A DNA stretch of 64,000 nucleotides from Corallococcus soli (GTDB taxonomy: Bacteria > Myxococcota > Myxococcia > Myxococcales > Myxococcaceae), in NCBI RefSeq assembly GCF_014930455.1, contig NZ_JAAIYO010000007.1, forward strand, positions 403,432 through 467,431. Direction: 5' to 3'. Under the pieces are notes generated by a model, which was not told where the DNA came from, did no database searches, and worked only from the letters and a program-made list of their open reading frames with translations. Each line of letters starts with the position of its first letter. Position 1 is the stretch's first letter. Made by a program: the position numbers and the translations under genes. Shown here piece by piece: positions 25,961-34,854 of the stretch.

Positions 25961-28330
25961 CTAGTCGAACTTCGCGCGAGCGAAGACGTCCCAGAGCGTC
26001 CCCATGAACATGCCGCCAAACCGCCGCATCGCGTCCGCCTGCTTCAGCGGCGACGACGTGCCCAGCACCGAGAACGTGGTGAGCTGCTGGAGGAAGTCCG
26101 GCAGGTGCAGGCGGATGATGCCGGTGGACACCACGGGCCCGGACCGCTCATGGCCCCGGCGCACCACCGTGTAGAGCGTGGACGTGTCGCTCCACACGTC
26201 GAAGCCCGCGTTGTCACAGACCTCCTTGTAGCCATCCAGGAGGTACGGCTGGCCGTCCACGCCGGTGAAGGGCAGCAGGTACAGCATGCGCCGCTCGTAG
26301 AAGCGCTCCGTGTCCACGAAGAGGTTGAAGACGCCGTTCTCCACCGCCGCGCCCCCGGGCGGCGTGAGGCCGTGCACGTGGACGGTGCCCTGCGCGATGC
26401 CGCCATGCGACTCCTGCGCGAGGAAGCGGTCCAGGTTGGGCAGCGTGATGGTGACGACGAACTCCGCCACGTCGCCTGAGCGCTGCCCCGCCCGCGCCGC
26501 CCCGGCGAAGTCGTCCGCCGGCGCGTGGCCCGGGCGCAGGTAGCCCTTCATCCGCTCCGTGAAGCGCAGGCCCACCACCGGCGTGGGCGAGGCCACCGTG
26601 CCCCCGGGCGGAATCACCACCTCGCCCAGCGGATCCGTCCCCGGCACCACGGGCGTGTGCGGCGCCTCCACCACCGGCATCATCCGCAGGCCCACCCGCT
26701 GGGATGCCGTCGGGTCCGCGACCACGGGCTTCGTGGGCCCCCGCTCCGGCGCCACCCAGCCGGGCAGGTTCTTCACCTTGCGGATGGCCCGCTCCACGTT
26801 GCGCTCGGCCACGGCCGCGATGCTGGACGACGGGTTCACGCCAATGCCCACCGGCAGCGCCGCGCCGTCGAAGACATACAGGCCGGGGTAGCCGTGCACC
26901 TGGCCCTCCTCGTCCAGGACGCCGTACGCGGGCTCCGCCGCCATCGCGCAGCCGCCCAGGTTGTGCACGGACACCGGCAGGTGCAGCCGCTCCCACAGCG
27001 GGTTGTACGCGGCGCGCGAGCCCAGCGCCCGGGCCACGTCCTCGCACAGCTGCTCCTGCGTGCGGTACAGCGGCAGGTTCGCGGGCACGTCCCACTGCAC
27101 CTGCAGCTCGCGCGTGACGGGCGACAGGGACAGCCGGCCGTTGGCCTTGTCCCGGCCCATGGCCAGGAACACCGCCTGGAACCGGCCGCGCTCGTTCTCG
27201 ATGGAGGCCATCTCCTTCGAGCGCAGGCGCAGCACCTTCACCAGCTCGCGCTGCAGCAGGTCCGCCGGGAGGCTGAGCGCGCGGTCAGGATCCATGGCGA
27301 GCATCAGCCCCGCCGCCTGCACCGGGTGGCCGCCCTCCTGGAACATGAACCAGGTCTTGTCCTTGCCCGTGCCCTCCTCCACCACCATGCCGGTGGTGAT
27401 GGTGGGGCCCACCGAGGGGTCCCACGGCTCCTTCGTGTCGAAGGCGAAGGCGAGGAAGTCCCCGTTGGCCGAATAGCGCGTGCCCAGCCGGGCGCTCAAA
27501 TCCGGCAGCGTGCCCAGGACGTCGCGGTTGCGCAGCAGCAGCTCCGTGGTGTTCACCGCGCCAGCGCACAGGAACACGCGGCGGGCCTCCACGGTGCGCT
27601 GAATGCCGGTGGCCGCGTGGTCGGTGTACGTGACGCGGTAGCCCGGTGACAGGGGCTCGATGCGCGTCACCTCCGCCTGCGTCGTCACCTCCGCGCCCTG
27701 CTGCTCCGCGACGGCCAGGTAGTTCAGGTCCAGCGTGTTCTTCGCGCGGACGTTGCAGCCGATGTCGCACTCGCCGCAGTAGTTGCAGCCCTCCTGCATC
27801 ACGCCGAACTTGTTGGGCATCGGCTCGCCCGCGGGGGCGAAGCGCACGGCGAGGTTCGGGTGGAAGAACTGGGCTTCGCGGCCCAGCTTCTTCGCCACCT
27901 CCCGCATCCGCTTCGTCTTCGGCGGCAGCCCGCGCGCGGAGGCGGTGATGGGCTGCACGTCCATCATGTGCGCGACCATGTCGTAGTAGGGGTCCAACGC
28001 CTCGCGGCTGTAGCCCTCCGGCCACCCCGACGCGAACACCTCCGGCGGAGGCCGCAGGTGCACGTTGGCGTAGATGAGCGAGCCGCCGCCGTACCCCGCG
28101 GACTGCACGATGCTCATCCCCTTGAGCAGCTTGATGTCGAAGAGGCCCTGCCGGTGCTGCCACAGCCAGCCGTTGGTGGGGTCCTCGAAGTCGCGCGGGA
28201 AGCTGCCCTTCGGGTAGCGCAGGCCCCGCTCGAGCACCCGCACGGAAAGCCCCGCCTGCGCGAGCCGACAGGCCGCGACCGCTCCGCCAAACCCGGTGCC
28301 AATGACCAGGGCGTCGTATGCCGGTGCCAT
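25961..28330 (-). CDS. GMC-family FAD oxidoreductase with C-terminal extension (cholesterol oxidase-like)
   Basis: 789 residues from the ATG at 28330, which is preceded by a strong GGAGGGGG ribosome site; a start at 28375 would bury that site. FAD motif ALVIGTGFGGAVAACRLAQAG, GYGGGSLIYANVHLRPPP, a Cys cluster CNYCGECDIGCNVRAKNT near 190, and HNLGGCAMAAEP with GLYVFDGAALPVGIG near 470-505 define a complete GMC core (about 1-540). The final ~230 residues form a beta-rich domain with VVSTGIIRLHLPDFLQQLTTF, seen in some cholesterol-oxidase-like proteins. First gene of the three-gene operon. The Cys clusters are shared with the downstream GMC protein, showing common origin. Confidence 0.85.
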   Translation of the reverse strand: MAPAYDALVIGTGFGGAVAACRLAQAGLSVRVLERGLRYPKGSFPRDFEDPTNGWLWQHRQGLFDIKLLKGMSIVQSAGYGGGSLIYANVHLRPPPEVFASGWPEGYSREALDPYYDMVAHMMDVQPITASARGLPPKTKRMREVAKKLGREAQFFHPNLAVRFAPAGEPMPNKFGVMQEGCNYCGECDIGCNVRAKNTLDLNYLAVAEQQGAEVTTQAEVTRIEPLSPGYRVTYTDHAATGIQRTVEARRVFLCAGAVNTTELLLRNRDVLGTLPDLSARLGTRYSANGDFLAFAFDTKEPWDPSVGPTITTGMVVEEGTGKDKTWFMFQEGGHPVQAAGLMLAMDPDRALSLPADLLQRELVKVLRLRSKEMASIENERGRFQAVFLAMGRDKANGRLSLSPVTRELQVQWDVPANLPLYRTQEQLCEDVARALGSRAAYNPLWERLHLPVSVHNLGGCAMAAEPAYGVLDEEGQVHGYPGLYVFDGAALPVGIGVNPSSSIAAVAERNVERAIRKVKNLPGWVAPERGPTKPVVADPTASQRVGLRMMPVVEAPHTPVVPGTDPLGEVVIPPGGTVASPTPVVGLRFTERMKGYLRPGHAPADDFAGAARAGQRSGDVAEFVVTITLPNLDRFLAQESHGGIAQGTVHVHGLTPPGGAAVENGVFNLFVDTERFYERRMLYLLPFTGVDGQPYLLDGYKEVCDNAGFDVWSDTSTLYTVVRRGHERSGPVVSTGIIRLHLPDFLQQLTTFSVLGTSSPLKQADAMRRFGGMFMGTLWDVFARAKFD

Positions 28331-28716
28331 GTTCCCCCTCCGGGTGCGATCCCCAGGAGCAGGGATCAGGCGCACGACCCGGGAGCGTCCTGGAACGGAC
28401 GGACCCGATCCTACAACGGGCCCTCCCCGTTTCCTTGAGGCCCACCTTCCCGGCAGGTCGCTCTTTGTCGCGGCGGATCCAGGTATTCCGGGAACAGCGC
28501 GCGGATCCGGGCGCGTTGCCCCCCGGACTCCACGAAAGCCTGGAGCGCGCCCGCTACAGCTCCGATCAGGAAAGGCGGAGCGCGTCAGAAGGACCGCGCC
28601 ATTGAACCGCCGCGCGCCGGGAAGTCGGCAAGCAGACGAGCAGGGGGCGGGGAGGGCTCCGGGCCCACGAAAATGAGGACGGGAAGCGTTATCCTCACTG
28701 GATAGCCAGACTTCCC
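28331..28716. other. 386-bp divergent intergenic region upstream of kinase K1
   Basis: Separates the GMC operon from the first kinase of the array. Apart from the ribosome site of the GMC gene at its left edge, I see no gene or RNA. It should carry promoters in both directions. The TTGRAA-N18-TATGGT element present before K3-K6 is not recognisable here. Confidence 0.5.
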
Positions 28717-30573
28717 ATGAAAACTCGAAGACTTCCAGACGCGGATGCCCACCGCACGAGGACCGAGCCGGAGCTGCCGACGGCGCCGAGCGTGGATCCG
28801 TTGGTGTCGACGCAGCTGGGCGAGTTCCTCATCGAGGAGCGCATCGGCGCGGGGGGCATGGGGGTCGTCTACCGGGCGGTGCATCCGCTCATCGGCAAGC
28901 AGGCGGCGGTCAAGGTGCTGCGCGCGGAGCTGATGTCGCCGGAGCAGGAGCAGCGGCTGTTGATTGAAGCGCGCACGGTGAACGCCATCCGCCACCCGGG
29001 CATCCTGGACGTCTTCAACTTCGGCCGGCTTCCGGATGGGCGTCCGTACATCGTGATGGAGCTGTTGCAGGGCCGGGCGTTGTCGGACGTGCTGCACGCG
29101 CAGGGGCGGCTGGACGTCGCGACGACGGTGCGGATGTTGGATCAGATGTTGTCCGCGTTGGGGGCGGCGCACCGGGCGGGCGTGGTGCACCGGGACCTGA
29201 AGCCGGCGAACGTCTTCCTGGTGGAGCTGCCGGACGCGGAGCCCACGCTCAAGCTCGTGGATTTCGGCATCGCCAAGGTGTTGCAGTCGCGCGAGGGGCT
29301 GACGCTGGCGGACGGCTCCGTGCTGGGGACGCCGGACTTCATGGCGCCGGAGCAGATCCGCGGGGGCACCGTGGGCCCGGCGACGGACCTGTACGCGCTG
29401 GGCGTGCTCGCGTTCCAGATGCTCACCGGAGAGAAGCCCTTCCAGGGTGAGAACGTGCAGGTGATGTTCGCCCACGTGGAGCAGCCCGCGCCCCGCGCCT
29501 CGTCCAGGGTGAAGGGCCTGCCGCCCGCGCTCGATGCGCTGGTGCTCCAGTTGATGGAGAAGGACCCCGCCCGGCGCCCGGCCTCCGCCGAAGAGGTGCG
29601 CCAGCAGCTGCGGGGTTTGTCGAAGAAGACGCCCGCGGAGGCCTCTCCCCCGCCCGGCCCCACGCGGCAAGAAGGTGAAGCACCGACCTCGCCGTCCACG
29701 CCACGGCCCGCGCTGCTCACGAAGCTCCTGGCGAAGCGTCAGAACAGGGTCCCGCTCGCGGCGATGGGGGCCGTGGCGCTGGGGCTGCTGGGCACGGGCC
29801 TCTGGGCGCTGACCCGGACGCCGGAAGCGCCGCCGGAGCTGGCGCGACCGTTGCCCATGCCGCCCGCTCCCGTGGTGGAGCCACGGCCCACGAGCCCTCC
29901 GAATCCTCCGAGCCCCCAGGAGCCTCCGGAGGAAGTGGCGCCGGTGCCGACCACGACGGCCGAGGCCCTCCAGGACGACACGGAGGCGCGGGACGAAGCG
30001 GATCCGGTCCCGGGCACCGAGGCGAAGTCGACGGGGCTGCCGCCGTTGCCGCTGGGCTCGCCGTCGGAGAAGCGGGTGGCGCGGCGGCTGTCCGGGCTGT
30101 TCAAGCACCTGCGGGCGCGGGCGAAGGACGTGGACGCGGAAGGCGAGCTTCGGGGCAGGCTGGTGCAGCAGTACCGCGCGGCCGTGGACGCGTCGGAGCC
30201 GGAGCGTGCGCGCATCCACCTGGCGCTCGATGCCTGGGAGAAGGAGCTGACCGAGCGCATCGCCCGGCACGACGCGCCGCCCCCCACCGTCGTCATGCCG
30301 GCGCTCCCCAAGCACCCGCCGCTCGTGCTGCCGCCGCTGCCCGCGTTGCCTCGGGGAACGACCGCGGAGCAGCGGCTGGCCCAGCGGCTGGACCGGCTCG
30401 TCGCGGAGCTGCGGCGGCGCACCCAGGGACAGGACGTCGCACCGGACCTCACGCGGCAGTTGGTGAAGCTCTACGGCTCCGCCGCGGGGGAACAGACGGC
30501 CACCCAACGCATGGAGGTGAACCAGGCGCTGGACGCGTGGCAGGAGCAGTTGAAGGCGCGCTTCTCGAAGTAG
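28717..30573 (+). CDS. Receptor Ser/Thr kinase K1 with two C-terminal helical repeats
   Basis: 618 residues. Kinase domain about 36-300: Gly loop IGAGGMGVVY (43-52), Lys66, catalytic loop HRDLKPAN with Asp160, DFG at 182-184 and MAPEQ near 209-213, all intact. One membrane helix at about 345-364 follows, then a Pro-rich linker (370-440). Two copies of a ~65-residue helical repeat (450-515 and 548-616) each end in a LDAWxxxL pattern. With one helix, the repeats face the periplasm, so this looks like a PknB-like receptor kinase. It is the first of six tandem paralogues and starts with the same MKxxx N-terminus as K3-K6. Ligand unknown. Confidence 0.9.
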   Translation: MKTRRLPDADAHRTRTEPELPTAPSVDPLVSTQLGEFLIEERIGAGGMGVVYRAVHPLIGKQAAVKVLRAELMSPEQEQRLLIEARTVNAIRHPGILDVFNFGRLPDGRPYIVMELLQGRALSDVLHAQGRLDVATTVRMLDQMLSALGAAHRAGVVHRDLKPANVFLVELPDAEPTLKLVDFGIAKVLQSREGLTLADGSVLGTPDFMAPEQIRGGTVGPATDLYALGVLAFQMLTGEKPFQGENVQVMFAHVEQPAPRASSRVKGLPPALDALVLQLMEKDPARRPASAEEVRQQLRGLSKKTPAEASPPPGPTRQEGEAPTSPSTPRPALLTKLLAKRQNRVPLAAMGAVALGLLGTGLWALTRTPEAPPELARPLPMPPAPVVEPRPTSPPNPPSPQEPPEEVAPVPTTTAEALQDDTEARDEADPVPGTEAKSTGLPPLPLGSPSEKRVARRLSGLFKHLRARAKDVDAEGELRGRLVQQYRAAVDASEPERARIHLALDAWEKELTERIARHDAPPPTVVMPALPKHPPLVLPPLPALPRGTTAEQRLAQRLDRLVAELRRRTQGQDVAPDLTRQLVKLYGSAAGEQTATQRMEVNQALDAWQEQLKARFSK

Positions 30574-30732
30574 CTGGAAGCCGGCATTCCCCGACGGGAG
30601 CCCTGGGAGGCTCGTCCAGTGTCAGGAGAATCAAGGGGGGAGGGTGGACGCAGGAGCACGGCCGTGACATGGGAATAAGGGTCCCGTGGAGCAAGGCAAG
30701 CAGCCGAGCGGGGCCAGCGCGTACCGGGATGT

Positions 30733-30762
30733 TTCGAAGAGCCACGGTGCGCGCGGTACCCT
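30733..30762 (+). promoter_or_regulatory. Promoter-like element before kinase K2
   Basis: TTCGAA (30733-30738), an 18-base spacer and TACCCT (30757-30762) lie just before the ATG at 30769. The spacing equals that of the elements before K3-K6 but the boxes are weaker. If used, transcription would begin at or next to the start codon. Confidence 0.3.
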
Positions 30763-30768
30763 CCCCCG

Positions 30769-32394
30769 ATGGCCGGCGCATCCATGAGCACTCCAGGCGT
30801 TCCCGACCCGGTACCGTCCCCCGAGCCGTCCTCGCCGGAGGAGCGCACTGAGCCGTCCGCGGACCCGCTGGTGTCGATGCGGCTGGGCGAGTTCATCATC
30901 GAGGAGCGCATTGGCGCGGGCGGGATGGGCATCATCTACCGCGCGGTGCATCCGCTCATCGGCAAGCACGCGGCCATCAAGGTGCTGCGGGCGGAGCGGA
31001 TGGCGCGGCGCGGGGAGGAGCAGCTGCTGCTGGAGGCGAAGGCGGTGAACGCAATCCGCCACCCGGGCATCCTGGACATCTTCAACTGCGGCACGCTGCC
31101 GGATGGGCGTCCGTACATCGTGATGGAGCTGTTGCAGGGCCGGACGCTGTCGGAGCAACTGATTGAGAAGGGGAAGCTGGACGTCGAGCTGACGGTGTGG
31201 GTGTTGGATCAGCTCCTGTCGGCGCTGGGGGCGGTGCACCGGGCGGGCGTGGTGCATCGCGACCTGAATCCGGAGAACGTGTTCCTGGTGGAGGTGCCGG
31301 ACACGAAGCCCACGCTCAAGCTGGTGGACTTCGGCATCGCGCAGGTGCCCCGGGAGGAGTCGCCAGGCACGAACGGCGCCATGACGGGGACGCCGGAGTG
31401 CATGTCCCCGGAGCAGATCCGCGGCGGCACGGTGGGGCCGGCGGCGGACCTGTATTCGGTGGGCATCCTCGCGTTCCAGATGCTGACGGGCGCGCGTCCG
31501 TTCCAGGGCGAGCACATGCAGGTGATGTTCGCGCAGGTGGAGACGCAGCCGCCCGCGCCCTCCACGCGGGCCGAGGGCATCCCTCCGGCGCTCGATGCGC
31601 TGGTGCTCCAGTTGCTGGAGAAGAAGCCCGCGCGGCGTCCGGCCACCGCGGAGGCCGCACGGCAGCAGCTGAGCGCCATCGAGGCCGCGCTGCGGATCCC
31701 CAGCGCACCCACCGTCCAGGCGGAGCCCGTCCCCGTGCCAGCGGCCCTGCTGCCGGCGCCAGCGATGCCGCGTCGCTACAAAGCCGTCCTGGGCGCGGCG
31801 GTGCTCATGTCCCTTGGGGTCGGAATCGTGGGGGGCAGGGCTCAACGCCAGGCGGCGCCCGAGCAGCAGCCGCCCCCGGCGCCCGTCGCGCGGACGCAGG
31901 CCGTGGTGGCGCCCGCCCCCGTCCCGGCACCGGCACCGGTGATGCCTCCCGAGGAGGAGGTGGCGCCGCAGGAGTCGCAGGCCGAGGGCGCGCTCCAGGA
32001 AGCGGCACCACCGGAACGCCCCTCCCCTCCCCGTCCCGCGCGCCCCTCCCCGAAGGCGGCGGCCCCGAACGAGGCGACCGAGGCGTCTTCCGTCGTCGTC
32101 GCGACGCAGGGCCCTCCGGTGCACGCGCCACATCCCGCGAGGACGGTGTTGGATCAACGTCTGGCGGAGATCCTCGGCCGACTCCCGGCGCCCGACGAGG
32201 ACACGCTGATGGGCAAGCGCCTTCGAGAGGAGCTGCTCCAGATCCAGCAGTCCGTGGAGGCGGCGACCTCCGAGCGGCAGTTCGCCTACCTCGGCGAAGC
32301 GCTGGATCTATGGGAGCGGCGTCGGGCGCGGAGGATGGAGACGCGCTCCGCCGTGGCGCCGACGCCGGGGCTTGAGGCCACGGCCTCGCCTTGA
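30769..32394 (+). CDS. Receptor Ser/Thr kinase K2, catalytic-loop Lys replaced by Asn
   Basis: 541 residues; Met1 or Met6 are both possible starts. Kinase domain about 40-305: Gly loop IGAGGMGIIY (48-57), Lys71, and DFG at 187-189. The catalytic loop is HRDLNPEN (163-170): Asp165 and Asn170 are kept, but the usual Lys two residues after Asp is Asn. The activation segment (VPREESPGTNGAM) also departs from its paralogues. Membrane helix at about 338-356, a Pro/Ala-rich linker, and one copy of the array's C-terminal helical repeat (about 457-525) ending LDLWERR. Activity may be reduced or absent; a pseudokinase partner for neighbouring kinases is possible. Confidence 0.88.
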   Translation: MAGASMSTPGVPDPVPSPEPSSPEERTEPSADPLVSMRLGEFIIEERIGAGGMGIIYRAVHPLIGKHAAIKVLRAERMARRGEEQLLLEAKAVNAIRHPGILDIFNCGTLPDGRPYIVMELLQGRTLSEQLIEKGKLDVELTVWVLDQLLSALGAVHRAGVVHRDLNPENVFLVEVPDTKPTLKLVDFGIAQVPREESPGTNGAMTGTPECMSPEQIRGGTVGPAADLYSVGILAFQMLTGARPFQGEHMQVMFAQVETQPPAPSTRAEGIPPALDALVLQLLEKKPARRPATAEAARQQLSAIEAALRIPSAPTVQAEPVPVPAALLPAPAMPRRYKAVLGAAVLMSLGVGIVGGRAQRQAAPEQQPPPAPVARTQAVVAPAPVPAPAPVMPPEEEVAPQESQAEGALQEAAPPERPSPPRPARPSPKAAAPNEATEASSVVVATQGPPVHAPHPARTVLDQRLAEILGRLPAPDEDTLMGKRLREELLQIQQSVEAATSERQFAYLGEALDLWERRRARRMETRSAVAPTPGLEATASP

Positions 32395-32482
32395 ACGTTC
32401 CGACCTGAGCGGTTCGCTACGAACGCAAAGCAAGGCGGACCTGGGAAGTCAGTCGCGACCCAATCTGGGTCATCGCTGAGAG

Positions 32483-32512
32483 TTGGAAGCGGGTCGAGCG
32501 CGCGACTATGGT
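32483..32512 (+). promoter_or_regulatory. Conserved promoter element before kinase K3
   Basis: TTGGAA (32483-32488), 18-base spacer, TATGGT (32507-32512), ending 13 bases before the MKTN start at 32526. Same boxes and spacer as K4-K6, which argues for a functional element. Confidence 0.5.
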
Positions 32513-32525
32513 CCGCCGGCCCCTC

Positions 32526-34760
32526 ATGAAAACCAACCGGACGTACGTTCCCGATGATGCGGGTTCCGCCCCGATGCGACCGCAGTCCTCCTCGAGGACA
32601 TCGTCTTCCAGCAACGTTCCCATCATGGATCCCCTGCTCTCGTCGCAGGTCGGGGAGTTCATCATCAATGAGCGCATCGGCGCTGGAGGCATGGGCGTCG
32701 TCTATCGGGCCACCCATTCCCTGATCGGCAAGCAGGCCGCCATCAAGGTGCTGAGGGCGGACCTCGTGTCACCGCGGGTCCATGAACGGCTGCTGGTGGA
32801 AGCCCGCGCGGTCAACGCCATCCAGCACTCCGGCATCATCGACATCTTTGGTTTCGGCAGCCTCCCAGATGGGCGTCCCTACATCGTGATGGAGTTGCTG
32901 AAGGGCCGTTCGCTCGCCGAGTTCGCGCCCACCCCCCAACCGCTGGACGTGGCCACCACCGTCTGGGTGTTGGATCAGATCCTGGCTGCGCTGGGGGCGG
33001 CGCATGATGCAGGCGTCGTGCACCGGGACCTCAAGCCAGCGAATGTGTTCGTCGTGGAGGGGCCCAATGCGGCGCCCACGATCAAGCTGGTCGATTTCGG
33101 CATCGCCAAGCTGCTGGAGTCCCGGGACAGTCCGACGACCCTCGATGGCACCATCCTGGGCACGCCCGAGTTCATGGCCCCTGAGCAGATCCGAGGGGGA
33201 GAGGTGGGCCCGGCGACGGACCTCTACGCCGTGGGCATCATGGCGTTCCAGATGCTGACCGGCACGCGCCCGTTCCACGGCGACCCGCTGCAGGTGATGT
33301 TCGCCCAGGTCGATCGCATTCCGCCGATGCCGTCCTCCCTCGCGAAAGGCATCCCGCCGGAATTCGACACGCTGGTGCGCCACCTGTTGGCGAAGGACCC
33401 AGCGATGCGTCCGGCCCTGGCGGAGACCGTTCGCCTGCAGCTCCAGCGCATTCCGGTAGGCACAAGACCCGCTGTCCCGAAGATGGTTGCGCGAAGCGCA
33501 TCTCGCGCGCCAGCCCCGGTGGTCACCACCTCCGGGCCGATTTCGCGGCAAGACACGATGCCCTTCGCCACTCCGCGACTCGGGAAAGGACATCGCTGGA
33601 AATGGGGAGGAGCACTCCTTCTCGCGGGACTGGGAGGAGCGATCTGGTTCAGCCTTCCGGCTTCCTCCGAGGTGTCCGCATCCTCAAGGCCTGTGCCCAC
33701 TCCGGGTGTCCCGGCAATCGCGGACAGTACACCCGTACCGAGCGACGTTCCTGGGCCCCCCAAAGACCCACCGCCTCCGCCGGCCACGGACGTAAAAACG
33801 GATGGCGAAAGCCCCGTCCCCGCCCAGCCCTCTCCCACGCCACAACCGGCAAGGGCGAAGCCCGCCGAGGCACCTGTCACGCAGGCGAGAGGCGTACGGC
33901 AGGAGACCAGCCCGGAGAAGAAGCTCAACAAGGACAAAACCGACTCGCGTACCGGCAAGGACCCGAGGCCTCCGCTCCCCGAGTCTCCGACCATCGTGTC
34001 GCCGCCAGGTGATTCGCCAATCAAGATCGCCAGGGTCCCTGACAATCCGTCAACGCCCCCCGTGCAGTCTGTAACCCCACCCGCGACCGCCCAGCGCGTC
34101 GTCATCAAGCCCGCTCCCATCGAGCCCGCGCCCATCGAGCCCGCTCCCATCGTGACGCGCCCCGCGCGCCCAACGCTTCCCCAAAATAGCCGCGACGAAC
34201 AAGGACTGGCGAAACGGTTGGACAGGTTGTTTGACCAACTCTACGCCCGGAGTCCGGGCGGCAAGCCCCCCCAGAGGCTGCTTGAGGAATTGCTCACGCA
34301 GTACCGGAACGCCGCCGCTGGCGACCTCACGGGCAGTGAACGTGCGCGCATCAAGAATGCGCTCGATGACTGGGAGAAGCAGTTCTCTCAAGCCCTGCCT
34401 CCCTCAGCCAGAGCCAGCGCCCCTGCAGCCAGAGCCAGCCCCCCCGTCGCACCATCTCCCGTAATAGCTCCAAAGCCTCCGCCAGCTCCCATCGAGAAGG
34501 CTGCGCCTCCCCCCCCAAGCAACCCTCCAGAACCAAGAAGGGGCAATGCAGCAGAGCAGAGACTGGCTGCGCGGCTGGACAGGCTCACCGCTGAGTTCAA
34601 ACGCCGCACGGGGCAAGATGCCCTTTTGACGAAACTCGGGTGGGAGTTACACGGGTTCTACGTCCTCTCGGCCCAGGAGTTGACCGCGGACCAGCGACAG
34701 ACCCTGAACATCGAGATTGATAAATGGGAGGAGAAACTCAAGACACTCCCTCGTAGATGA
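32526..34760 (+). CDS. Receptor Ser/Thr kinase K3 with two C-terminal helical repeats
   Basis: 744 residues from the ATG at 32526, chosen because K1 and K4-K6 begin with the same MKxxx and because the ATG at 32508 lies inside the promoter-like box. Kinase domain about 44-305: IGAGGMGVVY, Lys74, HRDLKPAN with Asp168, DFG 190-192. Membrane helix at about 359-378, then a long Pro-rich linker with a PAPIE repeat near 529-545. Two copies of the array repeat follow at about 555-625 and 672-742, ending LDDWEKQF and IDKWEEKL. Third-position GC is visibly lower than in K1/K2, most clearly in the linker and tail. It is the longest of the six. Confidence 0.9.
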   Translation: MKTNRTYVPDDAGSAPMRPQSSSRTSSSSNVPIMDPLLSSQVGEFIINERIGAGGMGVVYRATHSLIGKQAAIKVLRADLVSPRVHERLLVEARAVNAIQHSGIIDIFGFGSLPDGRPYIVMELLKGRSLAEFAPTPQPLDVATTVWVLDQILAALGAAHDAGVVHRDLKPANVFVVEGPNAAPTIKLVDFGIAKLLESRDSPTTLDGTILGTPEFMAPEQIRGGEVGPATDLYAVGIMAFQMLTGTRPFHGDPLQVMFAQVDRIPPMPSSLAKGIPPEFDTLVRHLLAKDPAMRPALAETVRLQLQRIPVGTRPAVPKMVARSASRAPAPVVTTSGPISRQDTMPFATPRLGKGHRWKWGGALLLAGLGGAIWFSLPASSEVSASSRPVPTPGVPAIADSTPVPSDVPGPPKDPPPPPATDVKTDGESPVPAQPSPTPQPARAKPAEAPVTQARGVRQETSPEKKLNKDKTDSRTGKDPRPPLPESPTIVSPPGDSPIKIARVPDNPSTPPVQSVTPPATAQRVVIKPAPIEPAPIEPAPIVTRPARPTLPQNSRDEQGLAKRLDRLFDQLYARSPGGKPPQRLLEELLTQYRNAAAGDLTGSERARIKNALDDWEKQFSQALPPSARASAPAARASPPVAPSPVIAPKPPPAPIEKAAPPPPSNPPEPRRGNAAEQRLAARLDRLTAEFKRRTGQDALLTKLGWELHGFYVLSAQELTADQRQTLNIEIDKWEEKLKTLPRR
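34109..34155 (+). repeat. 15-bp tandem repeat coding PAPIE in K3 linker
   Basis: Three near-identical units of CCCGCTCCCATCGAG encode successive PAPIE units in the Pro-rich linker between the membrane helix and the C-terminal repeats. Confidence 0.8.
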
Positions 34761-34806
34761 CCCCACTGGAGTGTCGTGGCTCCTGATTCCCTGGACAGGG
34801 TCATGT

Positions 34807-34836
34807 CTGAAAACATCGGGAACGCAGAGTCATGGT
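34807..34836 (+). promoter_or_regulatory. Conserved promoter element before kinase K4
   Basis: CTGAAA (34807-34812), 18-base spacer, CATGGT (34831-34836), 18 bases before the MKKS start at 34855. One mismatch in each box compared with K5 and K6. Confidence 0.45.
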
Positions 34837-34854
34837 CGGAGCGTCACTCGCCTC

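Noticed and set aside
34109..34155. Short tandem repeat considered as a regulatory repeat
   Set aside because: In frame and encoding PAPIE in a Pro-rich linker; explained by protein low complexity.
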